The position numbers and the translations under genes are program-made. Below, piece after piece: positions 15,435 through 23,014 of a stretch of DNA of 26,044 nt. The stretch spans positions 1 to 26,044 of the forward strand of contig CAJPQG010000007.1 of the NCBI GenBank assembly GCA_905372785.1. The letters are read 5' to 3'. Positions within the stretch are counted from its first letter, which is position 1. Each line of letters starts with the position of its first letter. The stretch comes from Candidatus Saccharimonadota bacterium. GTDB taxonomy: Bacteria > Patescibacteriota > Saccharimonadia > Saccharimonadales > Saccharimonadaceae. Under the pieces are notes generated by a model. It made no database searches. It saw nothing but the letters and a program-made list of their open reading frames with translations, and had not been told where the DNA came from.

Positions 15435-16742
15435 CTATTTTACCGAAAGAGAACTGAAGTATTCATCTTTATGGTGCAGGTCGCTGCTTGACTGACGGAT
15501 TAAACGCCGCGCATCGGCGAGTGAATGCAAAGTGATTTTTAGCGCCTCTTCAACATAGCTAGCATCTGCAACGGCATTGTATAGTACCACTGTATCTTTT
15601 TCGAGTAATGAGTGCACAAAAGCTCCTGCATCAATTGGCGATTCAAACGAACGCACCTGGTTGCCTCGCGACCGTGCAATTGGTGCTATATACTGGCTCG
15701 GTAGCTTTCCAATCGTTACCACCCACGCAAGCTCCACTGGATGGCACATTTCGGCGACAGCCTTGTATAGCTGCTCACGCTCGTCAATGCTCGATACGAT
15801 ATTTCCAAGTACCACAATTTTCTTAGGAGACTCGGTAGAATACAGCGCACGCAAACTCGTCGCCGTACTTTCATAGGTAGCACCCTCGGTATTATCAATA
15901 ATCCACGACTGGCGCTGACCTCTCAGCATATTGCCATGACCAGGCAGTGGCATAACATGCTGAATATCTTCCTGCATATCACTAAGTGACACCCCTGCAG
16001 CTAGCCCAACAGACAATGCCGCAACAAACGGGTGCAATGCTGTCTCACCAACAACGGGCAACACCATTTGCTGAGGAGCATGATCGCCTGGTGATACAAA
16101 ATATCCCTCTGTACCCTGGCCAAGCTGAACTGTCTGCGGTATAAAGCTATAATCGGCACCCCGCTTGGTCCCATAGGTTGCGAAGCGACGATGCGTTAGC
16201 GCCTCCGCATATCGTGAGTCGATGTCATCATAATTTAGCAGCCCATACTTGCTAGCATTAACAAGATTAATAAGTTCAGCAGCAAATGCATCATCACCAG
16301 AAAACTGCTTTTTTTGATATCCAGCTACAGTCGTCACGATACAGAAATCTACCCGAACGACACTAGACAGCCACTCCGCAAAACCTGGTTCATCGGGCAT
16401 ACATTCTTGAATAATTAGCTGCGCGCTGCTGCGACGAGCTCTTAGCCGAGCCGCACGCACCTTACCAAGCAGTCGCCAAAACCGACGCTCGGAAGTGGCA
16501 AGCCCATCTTGAACGCCCATAATCTGAAGCAATAGTCCGATTCGATCACGAGGTGCAGCACCAGGTATCATAGCTGTACTGTACCGCTGCGCTAACACTG
16601 TCTCCACGGCGTACTTTACACCGTGGCGCCCACGACCACCGGCGACAAGCACAACACGCACCTTCTGGTGCTCGGCCATAAACCGGCGCACAATTTTTTC
16701 TAATCGACGAAGAAACATTTTCTGAAACATTATATCTAGCAT
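15435..16742 (-). CDS. MurF-like Mur ligase family protein with degenerate P-loop
   Basis: 435 residues in three Mur-ligase-like parts. The N-terminal nucleotide site reads VAGGRGRHGVK (33-43) where active Mur ligases have G-T-x-G-K-T/S, so the Lys and Thr that hold ATP phosphates are Arg and His. The central part keeps LLNYDDIDSRY (Mur LNxDDP region). It is followed by PLPGHGNMLRG and WIIDNTEGATYEST, which equal the MurF GRxxxxxG and IDDxYNANPxS blocks. The C-terminal Rossmann part has KIVVLGNIVS. MurF adds D-Ala-D-Ala to UDP-MurNAc-tripeptide; whether this protein can is doubtful. Start at 16742 (MLDIMFQ), with a weak TATAGA 7 nt upstream; an upstream TTG at 16766 is also in frame. It lies directly behind a structured leader and terminator. 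Confidence 0.75.
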   Translation of the reverse strand: MLDIMFQKMFLRRLEKIVRRFMAEHQKVRVVLVAGGRGRHGVKYAVETVLAQRYSTAMIPGAAPRDRIGLLLQIMGVQDGLATSERRFWRLLGKVRAARLRARRSSAQLIIQECMPDEPGFAEWLSSVVRVDFCIVTTVAGYQKKQFSGDDAFAAELINLVNASKYGLLNYDDIDSRYAEALTHRRFATYGTKRGADYSFIPQTVQLGQGTEGYFVSPGDHAPQQMVLPVVGETALHPFVAALSVGLAAGVSLSDMQEDIQHVMPLPGHGNMLRGQRQSWIIDNTEGATYESTATSLRALYSTESPKKIVVLGNIVSSIDEREQLYKAVAEMCHPVELAWVVTIGKLPSQYIAPIARSRGNQVRSFESPIDAGAFVHSLLEKDTVVLYNAVADASYVEEALKITLHSLADARRLIRQSSSDLHHKDEYFSSLSVK

Positions 16743-16764
16743 AACCGACTCTATACCGTCTTGC

Positions 16765-16794
16765 AAGCAAAAACACCCAGCCAGGCCAGGTGTT
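16765..16794 (-). terminator. Intrinsic terminator behind the structured RNA, before the MurF-like gene
   Basis: Minus strand: AACACC/GGTGTT stem with an 11-nt GC-rich loop, followed by a T-run of five. It ends about 23 nt before the MurF-like start. It may end the PGPGW/ligA operon, the small structured transcript, or act as an attenuator for the MurF-like gene. Confidence 0.8.
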
Positions 16795-16900
16795 TCTTAT
16801 GTTTGTAAGCTGCTACGCGCCCACCCTGGGGCACGAGTTTTTATGACGTGTTTGTTTTTATACGCATGGAACGGGCACCCCGCTTTGCGTACCAGCTTAT
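16772..16900 (-). ncRNA. Candidate small structured RNA or riboswitch-like leader (three-way junction)
   Basis: A near-consensus promoter starts transcription near 16900 and an intrinsic terminator stops it near 16765, giving about 130 nt with no reading frame. The RNA can fold into a three-way junction. The closing stem is TAAGCTG (16893-16899) with CAGCTTA (16806-16812). Hairpin 1 is TACGCA/TGCGTA (16861-16891) with an inner CGGG/CCCG. Hairpin 2 is CGTGCCC/GGGCGCG (around 16815-16835, one G-U pair). A closed junction followed by a terminator and then a gene is the layout of a transcriptional riboswitch; a free small RNA is the alternative. I do not recognise SRP, 6S, tmRNA, RNase P or a known riboswitch core in it. 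Confidence 0.6.
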
Positions 16901-16906
16901 GGTTTT

Positions 16907-16935
16907 AGTATACTGCTTATGATTACCATCGTCAA
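16907..16935 (-). promoter_or_regulatory. Strong sigma70-type promoter of the structured RNA
   Basis: TTGACG (16930-16935), a 17-nt spacer and TATACT (16907-16912) on the minus strand. One of the best promoters in the window, placed 5 bp after the stop codon of the PGPGW protein gene. Confidence 0.85.
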
Positions 16936-16939
16936 TGCA

Positions 16940-17440
16940 TTAACCGCGCATAAACGGTGACGTCAGCCAATCCTGGCCCAGCCCGAGCCAGCTATTGATA
17001 AACCCATACCCGTTCATGAGCCAAATAGTCACCACAACGATAATACACACTAGTAAAAAGACAACTCCACGGATAATCCAATGCTGCAAAGTCAGCCATT
17101 TTTCCCAGGCAGCGTAACCTCTTTTAGCAATTGCCAGTAACTTCTCAGCCCAAACGAACTCGTTCGCCAAAATAGCCAGACCAATAAATACTACTGCCCA
17201 GCCAGGACCGGGGTACGGTATCATAATAATGCCCGCTATGAGCACAATGAACCCTACCACGATAAGGCTAATGCGCTTGGTGCTATGCCACATTCGTGCA
17301 AATCGGCCAAGTTCCGCGCCAGCGCTCGACAGGTGGCTAACCTCCCAAATCAGGTCGCCGCGATGAGACAGTCTACCAGATGAATAACGCTTGTGTTGTG
17401 GTAGTTTACTCAGTTGCCGTTTATGTATTACTTTAGCCAC
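16940..17440 (-). CDS. PGPGW-motif small membrane protein
   Basis: 166 residues. A basic N-terminal tail of about 52 residues precedes two membrane helices separated by the family motif PYPGPGWAVVFIGLAILANEF (shown in part: PGPGW). A third helix lies near residues 123-142. It matches the PGPGW (TIGR02611-like) transmembrane family, of unknown function. The GTG start at 17440 overlaps the ligA stop region by 13 bp. A shorter start at the MWHSTKR ATG around residue 50 is possible, since the basic tail is not conserved in family members I know of. Last gene of the lemA-htpX-ligA operon. Confidence 0.75.
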   Translation of the reverse strand: MAKVIHKRQLSKLPQHKRYSSGRLSHRGDLIWEVSHLSSAGAELGRFARMWHSTKRISLIVVGFIVLIAGIIMIPYPGPGWAVVFIGLAILANEFVWAEKLLAIAKRGYAAWEKWLTLQHWIIRGVVFLLVCIIVVVTIWLMNGYGFINSWLGLGQDWLTSPFMRG

Positions 17441-19473
17441 CTAGCAAATAGCTCCTCTTCCGTTATAATCTGCACGCCGTACGCTTCAGCTTTAGCTCTC
17501 TTGCTGGCACCCACACGCTCTCCTACCACCAAAAAATCCGTTGTTTTTGTAATGGTCTTCTGAAATTCACCACCAGCTTTACTAATTAGCTCTGCTACTT
17601 CGTCGCGGCTACCGTGCTGCAAGGTTCCTGTGATAACAAACTTTCTACCTGCTAACAGCCCTTGGCTTGACTCTTGCTGCATTTGTTGCGGTCGAACGCC
17701 AAATGCTTCGAACTTATCCAGCAGCCGCTGCGAGTTAGGGTCTGCGAACCAGCCATAAATACTGCGAGCAACCACCTCGCCAACACCCGATATTTCAAGC
17801 AGCTCTTCCTCACTCGCTTGTCGCAACGCCGCAAAGTCACCAAAGTGCCGCATAATATCACGAGCAGTAATATTTCCAACGTGGCGAATACCGAGCCCAA
17901 ACAAAAACCGTTCAACTCGCGGTTGGCGCACCGTATCAATCGCCTGAATCAGATTACGCGCAGACTGCTCACCGTAGCGCTCTAGTTTAGCCACATCATC
18001 AACCTGCAAAGTAAAGATATCCGCCGCGTCCTGTAAAAGACCAGCCTCCACGAGAGCTGCTACTGCACGTGGCCCCATGCCTTCTATATCAAGCGCAGCT
18101 TTTGACGCAAAGTGCTCAATCGCACGCTGCACCAGTGTACTCGATGGCGTAATTGCCCGATACACTGCTTCACCAGGTAGCCGCCGGAAGGTAATATCTG
18201 GATGTTGCCGCGCAAGTTCCGCTTCATAATCAAACGGCACTGCACCCTCTGGCCGCAAAGAAAGGATCACCTCTTTCACCTGTGGAATAATATCTCCAGC
18301 TTTATATACCACCACTGTATCACCAATTCGAACATCCTTACGAGCAATCTCATCTGCATTGTGCAAACTTGCGTTCTGTACCGTTGTACCTGCCAATTGC
18401 ACTGCATCAAACACCGCCACGGGTGTTGCCGCCCCTGTGCGACCCAACGACAAAATAATATCCCGCACCACTGCAGTTGTTTGCTCAGCTTGGTATTTAT
18501 AGGCGATTGCCGCACGTGGCTGCTTACCAACAACGCCCAGCATTTCATAAACCTGCCGCTGGTTTACTTTAATAACCAACCCGTCTGTGTTAAACGGCAG
18601 TCGGCTACGCTCATCTGACCAATGTTCAATATAACTTAGAATTTCGTCAGCAGCCTGATGCACTGCTGCTTGCCGATTACAGCTGAACCCTAATAGCCGA
18701 AGTAGATGGTACGCCTGCGCAAATGTATCTGGGGCTGAAGCATCGCTGCGCAGTAAATCATAGGCTCGAAATTTTAATGGCCGAGCAGCGGCTACTTTTG
18801 GATTTAACTGGCGCACAGTTCCTGCAGCCAAATTACGCGGATTAGCAAATAGTGACTCCCCTTGCTGCTGTCGCTGCCGATTTAACGTAGTAAAGTCGGC
18901 TGTATCAATAATAATCTCACCCCGCACTTCAGTGCGACCCTTGCAAAACGGCTTCGTATCTTCCAGCTCGTGCAATGTTAGTGGCACATTACGAATTGTT
19001 CGCACGTTATGAGTAACGTCTTCACCCTGATAGCTATCACCACGCGTCACTGCGTAAGCAAGCTCACCGTCTTCATAAACCAGCGAACAGGCTAGCCCAT
19101 CCATTTTAATATCAGTGAAAAAATCTACCGGCCGAGGTGCCGCCAGCTCGCGCATTTTTTGCACCCAAGCTACAACTTCTTGTACATTAAACACATCGTT
19201 AAGGCTCAGCATACGGCTACTATGCTGACGCTTGCGAAATCCACCCTTTAATTCATTCCCAACACGCTGCGTCGGGCTGCTGCTAACAATAATTTCTGGA
19301 ACATCAGCCTCCAGCTGTTTAAGCTCTGCGAAAAGACCGTCATACACCGCATCATCAACAGTTGGCGCATCTAGTGTGTGATACTCATAACTATACTGCG
19401 CTAACGTGCGCCGCAGCTGCTGGGCACGCCGTCGCGCCCGAGAAACCAGATCATTCCTACGCTGGCGGGTCAT
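17428..19473 (-). CDS. ligA: NAD-dependent DNA ligase LigA lacking the zinc-finger cysteines
   Basis: 681 residues. It joins DNA nicks using NAD+. The order is Ia domain, adenylation domain with KMDGLA (catalytic K123), OB fold, HhH repeats (ALDIEGMGPRAV through ISGVGEVVARSI) and a C-terminal BRCT domain (GRKFVITGTL ... KTTDFLVVGE). The usual four-Cys zinc finger between the OB fold and HhH (CPxCG ... CxNxxCPAQ) is replaced by a stretch without any Cys (residues about 405-450, ELARQHPDITFRRLPGEAVY). Start: ATG at 19473; a GTG at 19479 is also possible. It overlaps the upstream membrane protein gene and the downstream PGPGW gene, so the three are translationally coupled. Confidence 0.95.
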   Translation of the reverse strand: MTRQRRNDLVSRARRRAQQLRRTLAQYSYEYHTLDAPTVDDAVYDGLFAELKQLEADVPEIIVSSSPTQRVGNELKGGFRKRQHSSRMLSLNDVFNVQEVVAWVQKMRELAAPRPVDFFTDIKMDGLACSLVYEDGELAYAVTRGDSYQGEDVTHNVRTIRNVPLTLHELEDTKPFCKGRTEVRGEIIIDTADFTTLNRQRQQQGESLFANPRNLAAGTVRQLNPKVAAARPLKFRAYDLLRSDASAPDTFAQAYHLLRLLGFSCNRQAAVHQAADEILSYIEHWSDERSRLPFNTDGLVIKVNQRQVYEMLGVVGKQPRAAIAYKYQAEQTTAVVRDIILSLGRTGAATPVAVFDAVQLAGTTVQNASLHNADEIARKDVRIGDTVVVYKAGDIIPQVKEVILSLRPEGAVPFDYEAELARQHPDITFRRLPGEAVYRAITPSSTLVQRAIEHFASKAALDIEGMGPRAVAALVEAGLLQDAADIFTLQVDDVAKLERYGEQSARNLIQAIDTVRQPRVERFLFGLGIRHVGNITARDIMRHFGDFAALRQASEEELLEISGVGEVVARSIYGWFADPNSQRLLDKFEAFGVRPQQMQQESSQGLLAGRKFVITGTLQHGSRDEVAELISKAGGEFQKTITKTTDFLVVGERVGASKRAKAEAYGVQIITEEELFARWLK

Positions 19474-20515
19474 TATCACTCACGATCTTACGGTATAGCA
19501 AATAGGTGTACACCACCACAAAGGTTAGCGCGGCGCCAGATAGAAACGTAGCATACATAGACACGAACGGCACATACTGCAAAAAATCAAACATACTACG
19601 CAACCAGTTAAACAGCAGAATGACTGGGTACAACGCGACCACCCAAGCAAGGACCACCATGATCATAGACCATAACATACGTAGCGCAATTCGCAGCCGA
19701 CGCGATGTCACCAGGTCGCCCGCAAGACGCATAGCTCGCAGCGGATAAATATCAGGCAGTGTGATGATTACGCAGGCCATAACTGTTTGAGTTATCCAGT
19801 ATAGCGATAATATTACAAGCAGCCCAGCCGCAATACAGAAGAAAGCTGGAATAATTACATTATCAAAACCTCCACCGGTCATGATAATAATTGCCGCAGT
19901 CACACCAAGCGCACCAGGTATCAATTGCACCAAAGCAATGAGCTGTAAAATCATTAGTGCCACCACCGGACCGCCAGATCGGAAAACAGCATCACGCACT
20001 CGCACGATTCGGTGCGCCAATGAATGCCGAATAAACCACAGCACACTAAGCCACAAGAATAGCATCGAGCCCACGCCAAGCAGAGCGGACACCTCGCTTT
20101 GGCGAAAAGCCGAACCCGTAAAGTTCGAGGTAAACAGTGCTAGGAAGCTATAGCCAGCAGCTAAAAATTGCCCATTACCAGTATTTTGTGCGGCGTCCTC
20201 GGCAGCCTTACGAATATTTTCATAGCTGGCGATCTGATATGCACCCGTCGCGAGTGTTGATAACGTCGCAAACAGTAGCGTTAAAAGTAGTAGCGGGCGG
20301 CGATACTGCCACAGCAGCTGCACGACTTCCCAGGTAAAATCAATATACCCAGGCAGTTCCATTGACCGCTTGTAGTCGTATTTAGACGTTGGCTTAAACG
20401 AGCGGTGCGGACGGCGACTCAAAAAATCACGTGCGCGCTGATGCCAAACAGCAAGAAAACGCCCCATTACAGCCCGAGGGGTTTTCTTATGGTTAAGCTT
20501 GGTCTTCTGAGTCAT
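19457..20515 (-). CDS. Polytopic membrane protein of unknown function
   Basis: 352 residues. A basic, cytoplasmic N-terminal region of about 65 residues precedes six or seven membrane segments (near 70-92, 112-130, 148-165, 188-215, 220-245, 275-305 and 318-343). The layout, with a helix bundle around LPDIYPLRAMRLAGDLVTSRR, resembles bacterial integral membrane proteins often annotated as hypothetical; I cannot name a family. It starts 20 bp after htpX and overlaps ligA by 17 bp, so it belongs to the lemA-htpX-ligA operon. GGTAG about 9 nt before the ATG may serve as ribosome-binding sequence. Confidence 0.8.
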   Translation of the reverse strand: MTQKTKLNHKKTPRAVMGRFLAVWHQRARDFLSRRPHRSFKPTSKYDYKRSMELPGYIDFTWEVVQLLWQYRRPLLLLTLLFATLSTLATGAYQIASYENIRKAAEDAAQNTGNGQFLAAGYSFLALFTSNFTGSAFRQSEVSALLGVGSMLFLWLSVLWFIRHSLAHRIVRVRDAVFRSGGPVVALMILQLIALVQLIPGALGVTAAIIIMTGGGFDNVIIPAFFCIAAGLLVILSLYWITQTVMACVIITLPDIYPLRAMRLAGDLVTSRRLRIALRMLWSMIMVVLAWVVALYPVILLFNWLRSMFDFLQYVPFVSMYATFLSGAALTFVVVYTYLLYRKIVSDNDPPA

Positions 20516-20535
20516 ATCTATACTACCTTATGCCA

Positions 20536-21414
20536 TTAAAACTTGTCGGCGTTACTTCGTAGCCGCTTAATGCGATCACCAAGCGGTGGATGAGTGCTAA
20601 ACATTCGAGCAAACAATCCGTCTTCCTTGAACGGATTAGCCAAAAACATACTACTAGTAACAGTACTCTGCTGCTCCATCGGACGGCTAAACTGCTGGAT
20701 TTTCTCTAGTGCACTAGCCATACCCTCTGAATCACGCGTTAATAACGCACCGCTGGCGTCAGCTAAATATTCACGCTGTCGACCAATCGCCAGCTGTATC
20801 AACGCAGCAGCGAGTGGCGCAAGCATCACAAGCACCACGCCAATGACATATGCCCAAATTGGCGTATCATTATCACGGTCACGCAGCATAAAGTTTAGCG
20901 CCAAGTCAGAAATCACTCCCACAACACTTACCAAACCAACCGAAATCATCGTAACCCGAATATCATAATTTCGTACGTGGCTCATTTCGTGTGCCATCAC
21001 AGCGGTCAGCTCCCGTTTATCAAGCACTTCAAGTAGACCAGTTGTGATACCTACAACCGCATGCTTTGGGTCGCGGCCCGTTGCAAATGCATTTGGCGCA
21101 GGATCATCAATAATCGTCACTTTTGGCATTGGCATACCAGCGGTAATTGCAAGATTTTCAACGACTCGATAGTATTCTGGAGCTTGGTCTTTCGTAATTT
21201 CTTGCGCGCCCATAAGGCTCAATGCAACCCGAGAAGCAATAAAATACTGAACAAGCGCGTACAAAAGTGCAGCAACTGTTACCCCTAGGGTAATTTTTAT
21301 ATTACTCTTAAAAAATAAGGTACTCACCAGCCAAGCAAGGCCAGCAATAAAACCAACAAATACCGCCATAATAATGACGGTATTACGCTTATTCGCGTCG
21401 ACAGCGCTATACAC
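20536..21414 (-). CDS. htpX: HtpX-family membrane zinc metalloprotease (M48)
   Basis: 292 residues. Two N-terminal membrane helices (about 13-35 and 41-62), then the zinc motif HEMSH at 142-146 and the third ligand in EYLADASGALLTRD near residue 215, with two more helices between. HtpX degrades misfolded membrane proteins. The GTG start at 21414 shares its G with the lemA stop TAG (TAGTG), so the two are translationally coupled. LemA-HtpX pairing is a common arrangement. Confidence 0.96.
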   Translation of the reverse strand: MYSAVDANKRNTVIIMAVFVGFIAGLAWLVSTLFFKSNIKITLGVTVAALLYALVQYFIASRVALSLMGAQEITKDQAPEYYRVVENLAITAGMPMPKVTIIDDPAPNAFATGRDPKHAVVGITTGLLEVLDKRELTAVMAHEMSHVRNYDIRVTMISVGLVSVVGVISDLALNFMLRDRDNDTPIWAYVIGVVLVMLAPLAAALIQLAIGRQREYLADASGALLTRDSEGMASALEKIQQFSRPMEQQSTVTSSMFLANPFKEDGLFARMFSTHPPLGDRIKRLRSNADKF

Positions 21415-21968
21415 TAGAACTGTACCTCAACTGGTTGCTCAATACTAGCGCGGTCTTCAACTTCAAAGAACTCTCGCTTAGTAAACTTGAACATACCCGC
21501 AAAAATATTGTTTGGGAACTGATCGATCTTTGTGTTGTAGTCACGAACGCCACCATTATAAAAACGGCGTGAACCTTGAATCTTGTCTTCAGTGTCAACC
21601 AGCTCGCGCTGCAGCTCAGCGAAGTTCTGCGATGCCTTCAAATCTGGGTAGTTTTCAGCAACGGCAAACAAGCTCTTTAGTGTGTCCTGCAACTGGTTTT
21701 CAGCCTTAGCAGTGTCAGCTACACCCTGTGCGTTTAGCATCATCTCACGCGCTTTTACCACATTCTCAAACACACCCGACTCATGTGCTGCATATCCCTT
21801 AACAGTATTAACAAGGTTTGGGATAAGGTCTGCACGACGCTTCAACTGTACGGTAATGTCGCTCCAAGCCTCATCAACGCGATTGCGCATCGTTACAAGG
21901 CCATTGTACGTAGCCACCAGATAGATAACTAGAATAATCGCAATGGCCAATATAATCCAAAGTATCAT
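21414..21968 (-). CDS. lemA: LemA family protein
   Basis: 184 residues. A single N-terminal membrane helix (residues 2-22) is followed by the conserved helical block NRVDEAWSDITVQLKRRADL and LIPNLVNTVKGYAAHE, then the ASQNFAELQRELVDTEDKI region and the NNGG/FYN motif near the end. Typical full-length LemA, a membrane-anchored cytosol- or surface-facing helical bundle of unclear function. Shine-Dalgarno sequence GGAGA 6 nt before the ATG. First gene of the operon that continues through ligA. Confidence 0.96.
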   Translation of the reverse strand: MILWIILAIAIILVIYLVATYNGLVTMRNRVDEAWSDITVQLKRRADLIPNLVNTVKGYAAHESGVFENVVKAREMMLNAQGVADTAKAENQLQDTLKSLFAVAENYPDLKASQNFAELQRELVDTEDKIQGSRRFYNGGVRDYNTKIDQFPNNIFAGMFKFTKREFFEVEDRASIEQPVEVQF

Positions 21969-22004
21969 ATATCTTCTCCTATTTATTACAAAAGTTACCC
22001 CTTT

Positions 22005-22010
22005 ACTATA
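22005..22010 (-). promoter_or_regulatory. Extended -10 box of the lemA-htpX-ligA operon
   Basis: TGGTATAGT on the minus strand with no good -35. It gives a leader of about 30 nt that holds the GGAGA ribosome-binding sequence. Confidence 0.55.
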
Positions 22011-22030
22011 CCATATCCACCTACAGCAAA

Positions 22031-22063
22031 CTAGTGCAGCACCAGTAATAGGTACTGCACTAG
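22031..22063 (-). terminator. Long hairpin after the first LADTG surface-protein gene
   Basis: CTAGTGCAG (22031-22039) pairs with CTGCACTAG (22055-22063), extended by ACC/GGT with one mismatch, making about 12 bp. Only TTT follows on the minus strand, so it is a weak terminator or an RNA 3'-end stabiliser. Confidence 0.6.
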
Positions 22064-22092
22064 AATATGATACATTAGTTTAGCGATACCGC

Positions 22093-22974
22093 TTATGCAC
22101 GCTGTCGAAGAAGCGCGATACCAATACCACCAACCACAAGTGCCGCAAAGCTACCAACAGCCACAAGTGGCAATGGGTCACCAGTGTCGGCTAGCGCTGC
22201 AGCTGGCTTTTGCTGCTCTTGATTTGCGGCTGCAATAGCCTGCTGGCCTAGCTTAGTTGCAGCTTCTGCTGCTTTAGTTCGCTCTTTGGCGTCATCTTTT
22301 TTGTCGGTTTCGGTGTTATTTTTAGGATCAGCTGCCTGGTTTTGGTTCTGATCAGCATTGTTTTGGTCTTTTCCAGTTTGATCGTTTTTGTCAGTTTTAT
22401 CAGCTGGGTTATCCTGCTGCTTATCGTCCTTAGGCGCTTCGTTCGTCATAGTAACCTCGGTAGTTATATTGCCTTCTGGGTCAACAAAGTACTTATCAGG
22501 GTCAAGCGTGGTAACGAGAAAAGCAATCTTCTGCTCACCAGTGCCCAGTTTGTCCTGCTCGGTTGCCGTGTGCACTAATGTGTACGTACGCGTTTCACCT
22601 TTCTTTATTGGAGTCGCTTTTTTGCTGTATAAGAAGGTTGCGCCGTTATCGCTATCGAGGCAGACATATGACTGCGCCTGACCCTTACAGCTAAATTTAA
22701 TGTCTTCACCCTTACCTTCGTAGCCAGCAAATACATTAAGCTGGTTCTCTGGTAGTTCTACATCACCATTGTTAGTAACGTTAATAGTGTAGGTATATGT
22801 TTCACCAATCTTGTAGTTACTCTTGTCAACAGATGAAGTCACCCCTAGCTTTACTATCTTCTTTGCTGCTGGCGTACCCTGACCCGCCTCCTGGGCGTGC
22901 GCAGTTGCACTGGCGCCAAGTACCAAGGCCACAACCGTAGCCAGCGCACCAAAAGCTGTCGCTGCTTTATACAT
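22093..22974 (-). CDS. LADTG-anchored surface protein, paralog 2
   Basis: 293 residues. Signal peptide with hydrophobic core at about 5-24, then AHAQ. A single DUF11/CARDB-like beta domain (residues about 38-180) carries SVDKSNYKIGETYTYTINV, VELPENQLNVFAG and two Cys in the FSCKGQAQSYVCL strand pair, perhaps a disulfide. A Asp/Asn/Gln/Lys-rich linker of about 80 residues spans the wall. The C-terminus is a sorting signal: LADTG at 261-265, a membrane helix and the basic tail RQRA. LAxTG is typical of class E sortases of Actinobacteria. GGGGGA ribosome-binding sequence. The gene is 40 bp downstream of its paralog and has a possible -10 (TATACA) in the gap. Confidence 0.85.
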   Translation of the reverse strand: MYKAATAFGALATVVALVLGASATAHAQEAGQGTPAAKKIVKLGVTSSVDKSNYKIGETYTYTINVTNNGDVELPENQLNVFAGYEGKGEDIKFSCKGQAQSYVCLDSDNGATFLYSKKATPIKKGETRTYTLVHTATEQDKLGTGEQKIAFLVTTLDPDKYFVDPEGNITTEVTMTNEAPKDDKQQDNPADKTDKNDQTGKDQNNADQNQNQAADPKNNTETDKKDDAKERTKAAEAATKLGQQAIAAANQEQQKPAAALADTGDPLPLVAVGSFAALVVGGIGIALLRQRA

Positions 22975-23014
22975 TATGTAATTTCCCCCTTTTGTTTTTG
23001 TGTATATCAGTTAG

